Source: DAOVGZ01 sp964477815 (GTDB lineage Bacteria; Babelota; Babeliae; Babelales; Vermiphilaceae). Taken from it: a stretch of DNA of 64,000 nt. A program made the translations under genes and the position numbers. Shown here piece after piece: positions 26,874 through 35,023 of this stretch. A model generated the notes under the pieces. The model did no database searches, was not told where the DNA came from, and was given only the letters and a program-made list of their open reading frames with translations. The stretch covers positions 13,419-77,418 of the forward strand of contig CAYZEO010000002.1 of assembly GCA_964477815.1 (NCBI GenBank), read 5' to 3'. How positions within the stretch are numbered: the first letter of the stretch is position 1; each line of letters starts with the position of its first letter.

Positions 26874-27398
26874 TTAAAGGAGACGAGCTCCTGATGCCAT
26901 CGGCTTCGTATCCATAAAAAGAGACCGCAGCCGTGCTATAGCCTTCTCCTCTTCCACTTCTTTCACTAAAGATATCTCTTCAACAAGAAGAGCTTCTGTC
27001 TGCAAAAGAAGATTTTTTTCTCCAAAGGAAAGTTCTTTACGCGCTGCCAAGTGATTAAGATCTCTGTATATTCTGCAAATCTCGTACAAGTCCCCTGTCC
27101 TCAATTTGCATTGATAGTCCTTGCTACGCTTGTTCCAATTGCCCAACATTGAATCTCGACAAAGCTTGGCAGGTTGTGAGAGAATTTCAAAAGCATTATT
27201 TATAACTTCATCAGAACTTAACTTACGAAGACCAACAGAGGAAAGATTGCTCACAGGAACCAGAATAGTCATGTCTTTATTTAGAAACTCTAACTCAAAA
27301 AATCGGGAAACATTACCTGCCACAATCTTTTCGACTATGCCACTTATTTTTGCAACTCCGTGCCCGGGGTAAACCACCTTGTCACCAAGAGAAAACAT
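26874..27398 (-). CDS. CarD-family transcription regulator (RNA polymerase-binding)
   Basis: The N-terminal about 70 residues are a CarD/TRCF RNA polymerase interaction domain (MFSLGDKVVYPGHGVAKISGI, ELEFLNKDMTILVPVSNLSSVGLRKL). The rest is the helical CarD C-terminal DNA-binding domain (NWNKRSKDYQCKLRTGDLYEICRIYRDL, KELSFGEKNLL). I chose the ATG at 27398, preceded by GGAAAGGG, giving 174 aa. CarD proteins stabilise open promoter complexes, often at rRNA promoters. Confidence 0.9.
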   Translation of the reverse strand: MFSLGDKVVYPGHGVAKISGIVEKIVAGNVSRFFELEFLNKDMTILVPVSNLSSVGLRKLSSDEVINNAFEILSQPAKLCRDSMLGNWNKRSKDYQCKLRTGDLYEICRIYRDLNHLAARKELSFGEKNLLLQTEALLVEEISLVKEVEEEKAIARLRSLFMDTKPMASGARLL

Positions 27399-27586
27399 GA
27401 GAACCCTTTCCAGCAAGGGAAGCTTAACCCAGATGCAAGACTCACCCGTACGACTAGTATACACCCTAAAATTTTTAATGGAATCATTGATCCCATCGAT
27501 AAACCAACCATTGAATAGATTCTCATCATTATACTAGGGTGAGAGAAAAATCTTTCTAAGTCTTTGATAAAAAAAGGTTACCCTAA

Positions 27587-28303
27587 ATGAAACGTAAAAA
27601 AATTTTCACTTGTATGATCTGTTTAAAATTTTCTCTTCTCGTTTTACTTGTCTCACTTTTTATTCTTCCCCGCTTTGTATGGCGCACGGATACTATGCTC
27701 ACTGATGTTCAGGAAGCAATTAGAAAACGTGAAAATCTAGAAAAAAGAAACGAAAAAGGAGCAACTCCTCTTATTGGAGCGTCTTCTCAAGGAATGCTCA
27801 AGGCGGTTAAACTTCTTCTTGAAAACGGAGCAAAAATAGAAGCTCACGCCAACAACCCCGATGACCAGATTCTTGAAGCAGGCAACACAGCCTTGCACTA
27901 CGCCTGCCTGAATGGCAACCCTGAGATGGTTAAACTTTTGGTTGATCATGGAGCCTCTGTTTTTTCTTTGAATGACAACAAAAACAGCCCACTCTACACA
28001 CTTGTTAACAGTGTGGACACCCCACTAAAAATAAAAGAACAGTGCATAGACTACATGTTCCAAGGAAGACCAGAAACGGCAAGAAATCTTTTAAATTTAC
28101 AAAATAAACAAGGTTACACACCTTTGATGCGAGTTGCTGAGCTCAGAAACCCTAACTTTGTTGAACTTATTTTACAGCGGTGGGGCAAACTCATAGATTT
28201 TGGATTAAAAAATAAATCTGGCGAGACAACACTAGGGGTCGCTCTCAGAGATGCCGCTGATGACACCATTATAGGACTCATAAGGCAAGCACAAAACAAA
28301 TAG
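27587..28303 (+). CDS. Membrane-anchored ankyrin repeat protein
   Basis: One hydrophobic N-terminal segment (about residues 7-30, a signal anchor or signal peptide) is followed by ankyrin repeats: KGATPLIGASSQGMLKAVKLLLENGAKIEA, GNTALHYACLNGNPEMVKLLVDHGAS, QGYTPLMRVAELRNPNFVEL and SGETTLGVAL. Ankyrin proteins are abundant in amoeba-associated bacteria and often bind host proteins. Export and host contact are inferred. It is followed by another secreted protein gene after 27 bases. Confidence 0.82.
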   Translation: MKRKKIFTCMICLKFSLLVLLVSLFILPRFVWRTDTMLTDVQEAIRKRENLEKRNEKGATPLIGASSQGMLKAVKLLLENGAKIEAHANNPDDQILEAGNTALHYACLNGNPEMVKLLVDHGASVFSLNDNKNSPLYTLVNSVDTPLKIKEQCIDYMFQGRPETARNLLNLQNKQGYTPLMRVAELRNPNFVELILQRWGKLIDFGLKNKSGETTLGVALRDAADDTIIGLIRQAQNK

Positions 28304-28330
28304 GCCAAAAGGAAATAACAAGGGGACAAG

Positions 28331-29131
28331 ATGAACAAAAAATTAATTCTTTCGATCGCCATCATTTTCACAGCAAAACAGGAAGTCTGCACAACCTCTA
28401 TACAACAAAAAAAAATGGACATCGATTACGAACTTACTCAGCTCCATGCTGGCTTTTGCGAGGGAAATTTTCATGAGGGAGTTCTGAATCTACATTTTAT
28501 TAAAAGACTTGAAAAAGCCATCAACGTAATAAAAGAAATCCATAAAAGAGGTATTTTTTCCACCATATGCCCAAAAAAAACAGACTTGCCCTGTCATATT
28601 TTTGATCAAGAACTGATTTTTCAACACGAAGCACTTAGAAAATGCAAAAAAGAGATTGAAGAAAAAAGAACACTAAAACCACTTCTTGTTTTATGGAGCC
28701 ATATTCAAAAAAACAGAATCAAGGTGACCGTTCCTTTGTTAAAAGAATTCTCAATAATGATTTTGATTATTTATAAGGCAATTTACACAGCATGCTCACC
28801 GCTCATTCAAGTTGTAACAGAAAAAAGTTTTTTCTTTCATGCAATCGCATTATTATGCGGTAATATTGCAAGTTTAAAGGCATTTGAGCTACTCAGCATT
28901 ATCGACAAATTGACCCTACAAATTCCAAAGCTTCTTGAAAAATATGAACTGACCAAAAGTGAATTAACCTGGAATCAATGGTTAAAAAAATACTGGTGGC
29001 TTCCTCCCATCGCTGTAGCGGCAATAGTACTTGAAGCTGTGTTTATTTATCAAGTAGCAGTCGGCAAGCGAAAACTTCCACGCCTTAAAAGTATTTCGCA
29101 CCTCTTTTCAAAACAGTACAAAAAAGCCTAG
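28331..29131 (+). CDS. Exported helical protein with C-terminal membrane segment, unknown
   Basis: Its 266 residues begin with a signal-peptide-like stretch (MNKKLILSIAIIFTAKQ), continue with a Lys-rich helical middle and have two hydrophobic stretches (about 136-175 and about 217-238, PPIAVAAIVLEAVFIYQVAV). AAGGGG lies before the ATG. No domain is recognised. Its 3' end overlaps the convergent flippase-like gene by 24 bases. It is probably in one operon with the ankyrin gene. Confidence 0.62.
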   Translation: MNKKLILSIAIIFTAKQEVCTTSIQQKKMDIDYELTQLHAGFCEGNFHEGVLNLHFIKRLEKAINVIKEIHKRGIFSTICPKKTDLPCHIFDQELIFQHEALRKCKKEIEEKRTLKPLLVLWSHIQKNRIKVTVPLLKEFSIMILIIYKAIYTACSPLIQVVTEKSFFFHAIALLCGNIASLKAFELLSIIDKLTLQIPKLLEKYELTKSELTWNQWLKKYWWLPPIAVAAIVLEAVFIYQVAVGKRKLPRLKSISHLFSKQYKKA

Positions 29132-30445
29132 TGCTATACTGAATGCAACCACGAGATATCGCGGTTGCATACGCCACTGAGGCTTGATATTCCACGTGTA
29201 AAACGAAAGCATACTCAAAAGCGCAAACATGCAAACACGAACAGCAACAATAGCAACCAACACACCAAGCTGGGAAAAATGAGATCCAATGCGGACAACC
29301 CCGTATATCAACAACATGGTAGCAACGTTAAAAGCCAAAAGACTGCCCGCTCGCTCTTGTGTGATATAAAACTTTTCGTACGCAATAAAAAAATTTTCAG
29401 AAAGACAGATAAACAAAAACAGATAGACGAGAGATCCATCGATGCCACCAGAGGAACTCCCGCTGCTCAAAATTTTAGCATGATTAACTGCAAAAAAAAT
29501 GATAATCCCGTACAATGCGTGGTGCAACTTTTGTGTCACTCTCAAAAAAATCGCACGTTTTGTAGCCAAACTCATCTCTTTTGCTTTTGCAAGCATTGCA
29601 TCACTAGTCAAGCCAAACGTTTTACGCAAAACACTGGTTACTCCGTATGCAATGTGACTCACCAACTTAAAAACCCCGGCATGAGCAAGACCAAACTGAA
29701 AAGCGAAAAACGGAACTAAAAAGTTGCTCGAAAAAATAAGATGACTAAGCTGACTCAAATAGTTAAAAAAGCGACTCACGATAACACGTTTTTGGGAAAT
29801 AACAGGCAGCGTTGACATTGGCAGCGACACAGAAAAACCCCAAACCAAAAAGATCATAACAACTGTTGAAACAACGGACGTGACAAGCATAGGGACGAAA
29901 ATAAGTGGCAAACCAATGGGATAACCCAAAAAATAAAAACTCCAGACCAGAACAACATACCCAAGAATAGTTCCCACTTCGATAAATGCAGCCTCCTTAT
30001 TCAAAAAAGCTAAATGCATCACCGTGCGAACCGTTTTTTTTACTGTCTCGCTCAGAGCAAGCAAACCAACAGAAACAAGCATCACTGTGCTTATATGGGA
30101 CAAAACAGCTAGCTTTATCCAGGATTTCGCAAAAAAAACCACCCCAAAAACTCCAAAAACGGTCAAAATTCCGGGAAAAAGCTGCAGAACAATAAATCGA
30201 CGAAAAAGAGATTTTCCTTTGATCAGAAAAGAAAAAAACGGACTGATCGATGACTCAAGGCCCAAATCCGACACCGCAACAACAAGGTAAACAAGCGAAA
30301 ATACAGCGCCAATCAGGCCGTATGTTTTATAGTCGCTCAACCTAAAAAGTAGCAGTTGGTGGGCCAATAGAATTGACTGATACCCAAGAGCCTCAAAGCT
30401 AAGCCAGCGGAAACTGCGTGATAAAAAGCTGTTTAAATCCTTCAT
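29108..30445 (-). CDS. Polytopic membrane protein, polysaccharide flippase (MOP/Wzx)-like
   Basis: About 445 residues with roughly twelve hydrophobic segments and the overall pattern of the MOP exporter superfamily (N-terminal FEALGYQSILLAHQLLLFRLSDYKTYGLIGAVF-type region). It shares a motif SNFLVPFF with the divergent gene at 33266, so the two are probably paralogues. The substrate is unknown, with a lipid-linked oligosaccharide the family norm. I chose the ATG at 30445, since an upstream GTG/ATG only adds a polar extension. It is divergent from the secreted-protein cluster. Confidence 0.62.
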   Translation of the reverse strand: MKDLNSFLSRSFRWLSFEALGYQSILLAHQLLLFRLSDYKTYGLIGAVFSLVYLVVAVSDLGLESSISPFFSFLIKGKSLFRRFIVLQLFPGILTVFGVFGVVFFAKSWIKLAVLSHISTVMLVSVGLLALSETVKKTVRTVMHLAFLNKEAAFIEVGTILGYVVLVWSFYFLGYPIGLPLIFVPMLVTSVVSTVVMIFLVWGFSVSLPMSTLPVISQKRVIVSRFFNYLSQLSHLIFSSNFLVPFFAFQFGLAHAGVFKLVSHIAYGVTSVLRKTFGLTSDAMLAKAKEMSLATKRAIFLRVTQKLHHALYGIIIFFAVNHAKILSSGSSSGGIDGSLVYLFLFICLSENFFIAYEKFYITQERAGSLLAFNVATMLLIYGVVRIGSHFSQLGVLVAIVAVRVCMFALLSMLSFYTWNIKPQWRMQPRYLVVAFSIALGFFVLF

Positions 30446-30705
30446 AATTGAATAGTATAGACATTTTGTTGCCAAACGAACACCTCCAAAAACACACCGC
30501 TGGGCCAAAAGGCCCCCCAGAAAGCCATATCACACAAGCTGTTGTCAACCGCAGTTAAATATGGCAGAATATAAACAAATAGAAAATATAAGTAGATTTT
30601 AAGATAGCCTGCAAGAAGGAACAAGAGGCGTTTTTGACAAAGTGGATTTAAACTGTAAAAAACCCAATAAAGCAGTGAGAATGTTGGTTAGAAAAATAAA
30701 AATAG

Positions 30706-30855
30706 AGGTATAGGATAATGAAAAAAAAGTTAATGACAATATTGGTCGCTGTCGCAATTTCTCTTCCAGCACTCAATCCTGCGCAAGTTTTTGCCATGAA
30801 AATAAAGAAATATGAAAAAGGCAATGCTTCATCGTGGAAAAAAGTCTTCTTCGGA
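30706..30855 (+). repeat. Direct repeat copy 1 (gene-start duplication)
   Basis: The ribosome binding site region and first 46 codons of the gene at 30718 are almost identical to 31190-31338. The coding part (138 bases) differs at one base, and the spacer by one inserted base. Identity ends abruptly at 30855. Confidence 0.95.
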
Positions 30856-31197
30856 GGCGCTTGGGATATCCTAGAAAAAATAGTTTCCTCTGTTGTATTG
30901 GATTTTTCGCCATTCATTTATTTCACTTTTTTCTCCAAAAAAAATGAAAATAATAGGCCACAGACTAAAAAAGATAATATTAAGCCTACACTTATTAACA
31001 ACGATAATAATATAGAAGATGAATCCGATGATGATATAGAAGATGAATCCGATGATGATATGGACGATGAACTCGATCTTTATTATACGTCACTGGTTAA
31101 TGACAAGAACAAAGATAACCATAATTATAAGGATGATATAGACGATGAATTCGATCATGAAGACGAATGCGAAAACCAAAAACTTAAAAAGGTATAG
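30718..31197 (+). CDS. Secreted Asp-rich protein (duplicated N-terminus)
   Basis: A strong signal peptide (MKKKLMTILVAVAISLPALNPAQVFA) and a 20-residue basic segment (MKIKKYEKGNASSWKKVFFG) are identical to the next gene except for one residue. After that the sequence differs: a hydrophobic stretch (about 50-75), then a highly acidic tail with DESDDD repeats (about 100-150). The stop lies 3 bases before the next start. It looks like a hybrid or decayed copy of the downstream gene. The function is unknown, but it is probably exported. Confidence 0.7.
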   Translation: MKKKLMTILVAVAISLPALNPAQVFAMKIKKYEKGNASSWKKVFFGGAWDILEKIVSSVVLDFSPFIYFTFFSKKNENNRPQTKKDNIKPTLINNDNNIEDESDDDIEDESDDDMDDELDLYYTSLVNDKNKDNHNYKDDIDDEFDHEDECENQKLKKV

Positions 31198-31338
31198 GAA
31201 ATGAAAAAAAAGTTAATGACAATATTGGTCGCTGTCGCAATTTCTCTTTCAGCACTCAATCCTGCGCAAGTTTTTGCCATGAAAATAAAGAAATATGAAA
31301 AAGGCAATGCTTCATCGTGGAAAAAAGTCTTCTTCGGA
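31190..31338 (+). repeat. Direct repeat copy 2 (gene-start duplication)
   Basis: This is the second copy of the repeat at 30706-30855, covering the ribosome binding site and the first 46 codons of the gene at 31201. Confidence 0.95.
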
Positions 31339-31932
31339 AGCCTTTGGGGTGCCCTTGGAGGAGGAATTTCCTCAATGATCACAAATAAGTCTTTTTCGCT
31401 CAAGAAGATTAATCCCGCAAATATCGCTCTTGGCGCAATTCAAGGTGGCATAGGATTTATTAAAATAAAAAAATACTCTAGCCCGCCAGAAAAACAAAAA
31501 ATATTCAGTGATAATACAAAATTTAAAATTAAAAAAGGTGCTAAAACAACAGCCTTTCTAGCTCCAGGATTATACGGAATTTACAAAAAAATCATAAACG
31601 GTGGCAACGTTTTTCAGCCTATCATAACAACTGTATGGAATTACTTACCCCTGATTTATTCCTCTAAGAAATTTGAGAAAATCAAAAAATCTGAGAAAAA
31701 AGAAAAAGAAGAAGAAAAAGAAACCCAAATTTCTTCTGAGGATACCGATACCAGTGCCTATTGGACCGCCGGATATTACCCAGATCATGAAGAAAACTTA
31801 GCTCATAAAAAGAAAAAGAAAAAGAAGAAGAAAAAGAAAAAGAAAAAGAAAAAGAAGAAGAAGAAGAAGAAAAAAGACGAGGAAGAAGAAGAAGAGAATA
31901 AAAAACTACTAAATGAACTAGGCGCCGTCTAA
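31201..31932 (+). CDS. Secreted protein with glycine-rich middle and 23-Lys tract
   Basis: A signal peptide ends at VFA and a Gly/Ala/hydrophobic region follows (GSLWGALGGGISSMI, ALGAIQGGIGFI; about 47-90) that could insert in a membrane. A charged C-terminal third holds the motif EDTDTSAYWT...YPDHEENL, which recurs in the gene at 32054. A run of 23 lysines (31807-31875) comes next, then six glutamates. The AAA/AAG tract is prone to length change. It is probably an exported, possibly host-directed protein; the function is unknown. Confidence 0.7.
   Translation: MKKKLMTILVAVAISLSALNPAQVFAMKIKKYEKGNASSWKKVFFGSLWGALGGGISSMITNKSFSLKKINPANIALGAIQGGIGFIKIKKYSSPPEKQKIFSDNTKFKIKKGAKTTAFLAPGLYGIYKKIINGGNVFQPIITTVWNYLPLIYSSKKFEKIKKSEKKEKEEEKETQISSEDTDTSAYWTAGYYPDHEENLAHKKKKKKKKKKKKKKKKKKKKKKKDEEEEEENKKLLNELGAV
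31807..31875 (+). repeat. AAA/AAG codon tract (23 Lys)
   Basis: A purine-only microsatellite encodes 23 consecutive lysines within the gene at 31201. Confidence 0.95.
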
Positions 31933-31945
31933 TAACTTACGCAAC

Positions 31946-32005
31946 AATAATTTCTAAAGAAAGGTCCGCGTAATTAAAGCCGCGGACCTTTCTTTAGAAA
32001 TTATT
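31946..32005. terminator. Long perfect hairpin (25-bp arms), probable terminator
   Basis: AATAATTTCTAAAGAAAGG... (31946-31970) pairs perfectly with 31981-32005 around a 10-base loop. There is no long T run after it, so it could act as a bidirectional terminator, an RNA-stability element or a cruciform. A 53-base part (31943-31995) is repeated exactly at 33170-33222. Confidence 0.75.
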
Positions 32006-32053
32006 ACGAGGGCGGAGCACTTAAAAAACATTTAATACAGAAAGGTACAAAAA

Positions 32054-33157
32054 GTGAAAAAGAATCTGAGACTAATAGTATATTTTTCGGCAATTATCAG
32101 CCCATTGCAAATGTTCGCTTCATGTCCCAAAAATGTGGTCATAAAGAAAGGTGAACAACTGATTAGTAATATGAAAGCACTCATAGAAGATTCAAAAAAT
32201 ATAAAAAAACTAATCCTAAATAAAAAAAGATCTCTAAAGTCAGAGTACACGAATCTAAAATCAGAAAAAAAAAGATACGATTCTGCGTTCAAAAATGCTC
32301 AAAAATGTTATAGAGATTCTCTCAAATCTATAGTGAAATTTTTAAAAAAACATCAGGGTGAACAAAATCTAACAAAATTAAATGCACCAAATATCATGCT
32401 TAAATTTATTAAAAAGAGCAAAAAAGCTCTTGCACAAAAACACAAAAAAGTTAAGCAACTCCAAAAAAGAACAGACGACAATCTAAAAGCCAATCAAAAA
32501 TTGCTAGAAAAAATACTGAAAATTAATAAACCAATATTTAAAAAGATAAAATTGAACTACAAGGAGCTGAAAAAAACACCAAATGAAAATAACGAAAAAA
32601 TTAAGAACCTAGGACGCAATACTCTGAATCTGATTAAAGAACTTTCGGGTAATAATCATATAACAAATGAAAAACTGAAAAATATACGAAATGAGATATT
32701 AGAAAAAATGAACGCAGGAAACAAACTTTTTTGGGAAAAAAAGAAGCTGTTGGAAAAAAAGAAGCTGTTGGAAAAAAAGAAGCTGTTGGAAAAAAAGAAG
32801 CTTAGCATTCCTAAAAAACATAAAAAAGAAACATACGAATACGAAGAAGAAGACCAAAAGTTATTAAAAAAATTAACAACTCCAAAGTTGAGCATATTAA
32901 GCAACATCGGAAGAGGGTTGAGCGGATTTTACAAAGGCATTAAAGAAAACTTCCTTCCAACTAAGTTTTTAACAAATAAAAAAGAAGATAATGAAGAAGA
33001 AACCCAAATTTCTGAGGATACCGATACCAATGCCTATTGGACCGACGATGATTACCCAGATCATGAAGAAAACCTTCATAAAAACAAAAAGAATAATGTG
33101 ATAGAAGAAATCACAAAAGAAAAACTCAAAAAGAAAAAGAAAACCTCGATATTATAA
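32054..33157 (+). CDS. Secreted Lys-rich coiled-coil protein with EDTDT...YPDHEENL motif
   Basis: The GTG start at 32054 is preceded by AAAGG and gives a signal peptide ending near MFASC. The mature part is a Lys/Asn-rich helical coiled coil (about 30-230), four copies of a KKKLLE hexapeptide (about 227-250), a short Gly-containing amphipathic segment (NIGRGLSGFYKGIKENF) and the same C-terminal motif as the gene at 31201: EDTDTNAYWT then YPDHEENL. It ends with a Lys cluster. The protein is unknown but clearly related through its tail to the upstream secreted protein. Confidence 0.7.
   Translation: MKKNLRLIVYFSAIISPLQMFASCPKNVVIKKGEQLISNMKALIEDSKNIKKLILNKKRSLKSEYTNLKSEKKRYDSAFKNAQKCYRDSLKSIVKFLKKHQGEQNLTKLNAPNIMLKFIKKSKKALAQKHKKVKQLQKRTDDNLKANQKLLEKILKINKPIFKKIKLNYKELKKTPNENNEKIKNLGRNTLNLIKELSGNNHITNEKLKNIRNEILEKMNAGNKLFWEKKKLLEKKKLLEKKKLLEKKKLSIPKKHKKETYEYEEEDQKLLKKLTTPKLSILSNIGRGLSGFYKGIKENFLPTKFLTNKKEDNEEETQISEDTDTNAYWTDDDYPDHEENLHKNKKNNVIEEITKEKLKKKKKTSIL
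32734..32805 (+). repeat. 18-bp tandem repeat, four copies
   Basis: The unit GGAAAAAAAGAAGCTGTT starts at 32734, 32752, 32770 and 32788, the last with changed ends. It encodes the KKKLLE repeats in frame. Confidence 0.93.
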
Positions 33158-33169
33158 AGAAACTTCAAA

Positions 33170-33226
33170 AACAATAATTTCTAAAGAAAGGTCCGCGTAA
33201 TTAAAGCCGCGGACCTTTCTTTTTTC
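33170..33226 (+). terminator. Terminator, second copy of the duplicated hairpin
   Basis: A 15-bp perfect stem (33183-33197 with 33208-33222) is followed by TTT. It is identical over 53 bases to 31943-31995 but lacks the extended right arm. It ends the secreted-protein cluster. Confidence 0.88.
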
Positions 33227-33265
33227 AAAGATGACAATAACTTGCCCATCGACTATGCTGACAAC

Positions 33266-34657
33266 ATGAACACACAACAGCTATACAAAAAATTCTCACA
33301 GGGTTTGAATTGGAATGCCTTTTTTTTTGTTATTAGCAAGGCTTTGTTTTTAGCCCTTTCAATCCTTTTGTACAGGGGGCTGACAATACACGACTTCTCC
33401 GTCTGGGCGAATATCAACAGTGTAATCTTTTTATTTTTGTTGCTGATAGATTGCGGATTTCGCAAATCGATTCCCCGGTATGCTCCAGAATTTGCAAAAA
33501 ACGAAAATTCAATGCGACAATTTATACGGTCTGTAATTATCTTCCAAAGCAGCATTTTGTTAACAATTGCACCACTTTTTTTCTTTTTAGTACCACGTCT
33601 GGCAAACTCATTCGGCATTGGAAAGCAAGTGGATATTCTTTACTTGGGATGTGTTCTTTTTGTTGTTGAAGGAGTTGTCTCTGTAATTCGGCTGATTTTC
33701 CACTCCTATTTTTGGCAAAAACAGTTCAACCTAGCAATGACTGCAGTTTTAACCATTTTTGTTTTTCTAGCATTCGCACTTATTTTCTTCGTTAATTCGA
33801 GTCACTCATTGATACGCGCACTATTTTGCATCAAAATTGGGGCAGGGGTGGTAACAATTGCCATAGGTCTCATCATGCTCATCTGGTTGTACAAAGACAA
33901 AAGTTATCATAAAAAAGAACAACCTGTTGAGATGAAAAAAATTAGTATTCGATTTGTTAAGCATTCCGGCGTGATGTGGGCAAACAGCACTATAAAAAGT
34001 CTGACGGAGCGAAATTTTCTAGTCCCGTTTTTCACGTACACACTCGGCCCGCAAGTTGGCAATTTGTTTAAAATCTCCAACGATACGGCTCTTTTTTTTC
34101 AAAGGATTGTCCTGAAAACAATCGGAACCACCGACACCTCTCTGCTCGCACATATTGAATCTAAGCCAAATACTCGAGTTCTTATGCCACAGGTTTTTGA
34201 ACGGCTGATCAAAAAAGTATCCAGCCTCTGTATTCCCCTTGTTGCTATTATTTTAGTTTTCACGCGAAAAGTTTTCGGCATTCTCGACAGCGGGCACATT
34301 TTGAAACCGTTTTTTGTTCTTTCAATATGCTATCTTACGCACACAATTCTCAGCCCTTACGAACGTTTTCTCGAGGTAAAAAGGTGTTATTTCAAATTGC
34401 TAATAGCTTATACGCCCTACTTGATCATGATCCCCCTTTTTCTTTTTCCTCACATCATTTCGTCGGTTGGTCTGTTCGGCTCAATTATTCTTGTGCATAC
34501 CGTTCGATTGGTCAGCGCTTTTGGCCTACTATTTATTGGCAGGAAACAGTTTAGACTCAGATTTCCCGTTCGATATACTACACTCCTCTTAAGTGTCTCA
34601 TTAGCGTCCTGCGCAGCTATCTATGCCCTTCTTTGCCTTATTCCTCCCTTTTGTTAA
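33266..34657 (+). CDS. Polytopic membrane protein, polysaccharide flippase (MOP/Wzx)-like
   Basis: 463 residues with about twelve hydrophobic segments. The N-terminal pattern FFFVISKALFLALSILLYRGLTIHDFSVWANI resembles Wzx/MOP proteins. It shares the ERNFLVPFF motif and general length with the divergent gene at 29108-30445, suggesting paralogy. I chose the ATG at 33266; an in-frame ATG eight codons earlier is possible. Together the two flank the secreted-protein cluster. Confidence 0.65.
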   Translation: MNTQQLYKKFSQGLNWNAFFFVISKALFLALSILLYRGLTIHDFSVWANINSVIFLFLLLIDCGFRKSIPRYAPEFAKNENSMRQFIRSVIIFQSSILLTIAPLFFFLVPRLANSFGIGKQVDILYLGCVLFVVEGVVSVIRLIFHSYFWQKQFNLAMTAVLTIFVFLAFALIFFVNSSHSLIRALFCIKIGAGVVTIAIGLIMLIWLYKDKSYHKKEQPVEMKKISIRFVKHSGVMWANSTIKSLTERNFLVPFFTYTLGPQVGNLFKISNDTALFFQRIVLKTIGTTDTSLLAHIESKPNTRVLMPQVFERLIKKVSSLCIPLVAIILVFTRKVFGILDSGHILKPFFVLSICYLTHTILSPYERFLEVKRCYFKLLIAYTPYLIMIPLFLFPHIISSVGLFGSIILVHTVRLVSAFGLLFIGRKQFRLRFPVRYTTLLLSVSLASCAAIYALLCLIPPFC

Positions 34658-34698
34658 CAAATAAAGGGCTTCCGAAAACAATGTTTACGGAGTCGAGA

Positions 34699-34765
34699 CC
34701 AGATCTCCTCCATTTTCCCATCATGTTTTTTACCCTGCTCGAACACCGGGGAAAAGGAGATCTGG
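34699..34765. ncRNA. Candidate structured RNA or long imperfect hairpin
   Basis: The outer stem CCAGATCTCC / GGAGATCTGG (10 bp) and inner stem TTTTCCC / GGGAAAA (7 bp) are separated by a 4-base bulge, with a 29-base apical loop. It lies upstream of the dnaK promoter, so it is not part of that leader. It matches none of the SRP, tmRNA or RNase P signatures I know. Confidence 0.35.
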
Positions 34766-34910
34766 GTGACGACGAAGTTATTCTCTACCACATCAGAAAG
34801 GAAGTTTTAACCGAATGGAGGAATTATGCGACATGCCCCTTGGGCGGGGAGATGCAAGAAAAAAATAAGAAAATATGAGCACAGCCAACTAAGATTTTTT
34901 TAGTCCATCG

Positions 34911-34938
34911 TTGACATGTGAGACAGCGAGGCTATACT
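34911..34938 (+). promoter_or_regulatory. Sigma-70-type promoter of dnaK
   Basis: TTGACA (34911-34916), a 16-base spacer and TATACT (34933-34938) lie about 86 bases before the dnaK ATG. The -35 box is perfect. No CIRCE element or heat-shock-sigma consensus was seen. Confidence 0.8.
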
Positions 34939-35023
34939 GTTTTATAGGAATAACCCATTCCTGAGGGGAATTAAGAAAAGAAAACAAAATATTATCAAAA
35001 TAATTAACAAGAGGAATCATTCC

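Larger units (their letters stand above)
34658..35023. other. Intergenic region before dnaK with hairpin and promoter
   Basis: The 366 bases hold a nested inverted repeat (34699-34765) and the dnaK promoter (34911-34938). A 65-codon frame at 34681-34878 has no ribosome binding site and overlaps the hairpin, so I do not call it. Confidence 0.6.

Noticed and set aside
34681..34878. 65-codon plus-strand ORF before dnaK
   Set aside because: No ribosome binding site, and it overlaps a strong inverted repeat that better explains the sequence.
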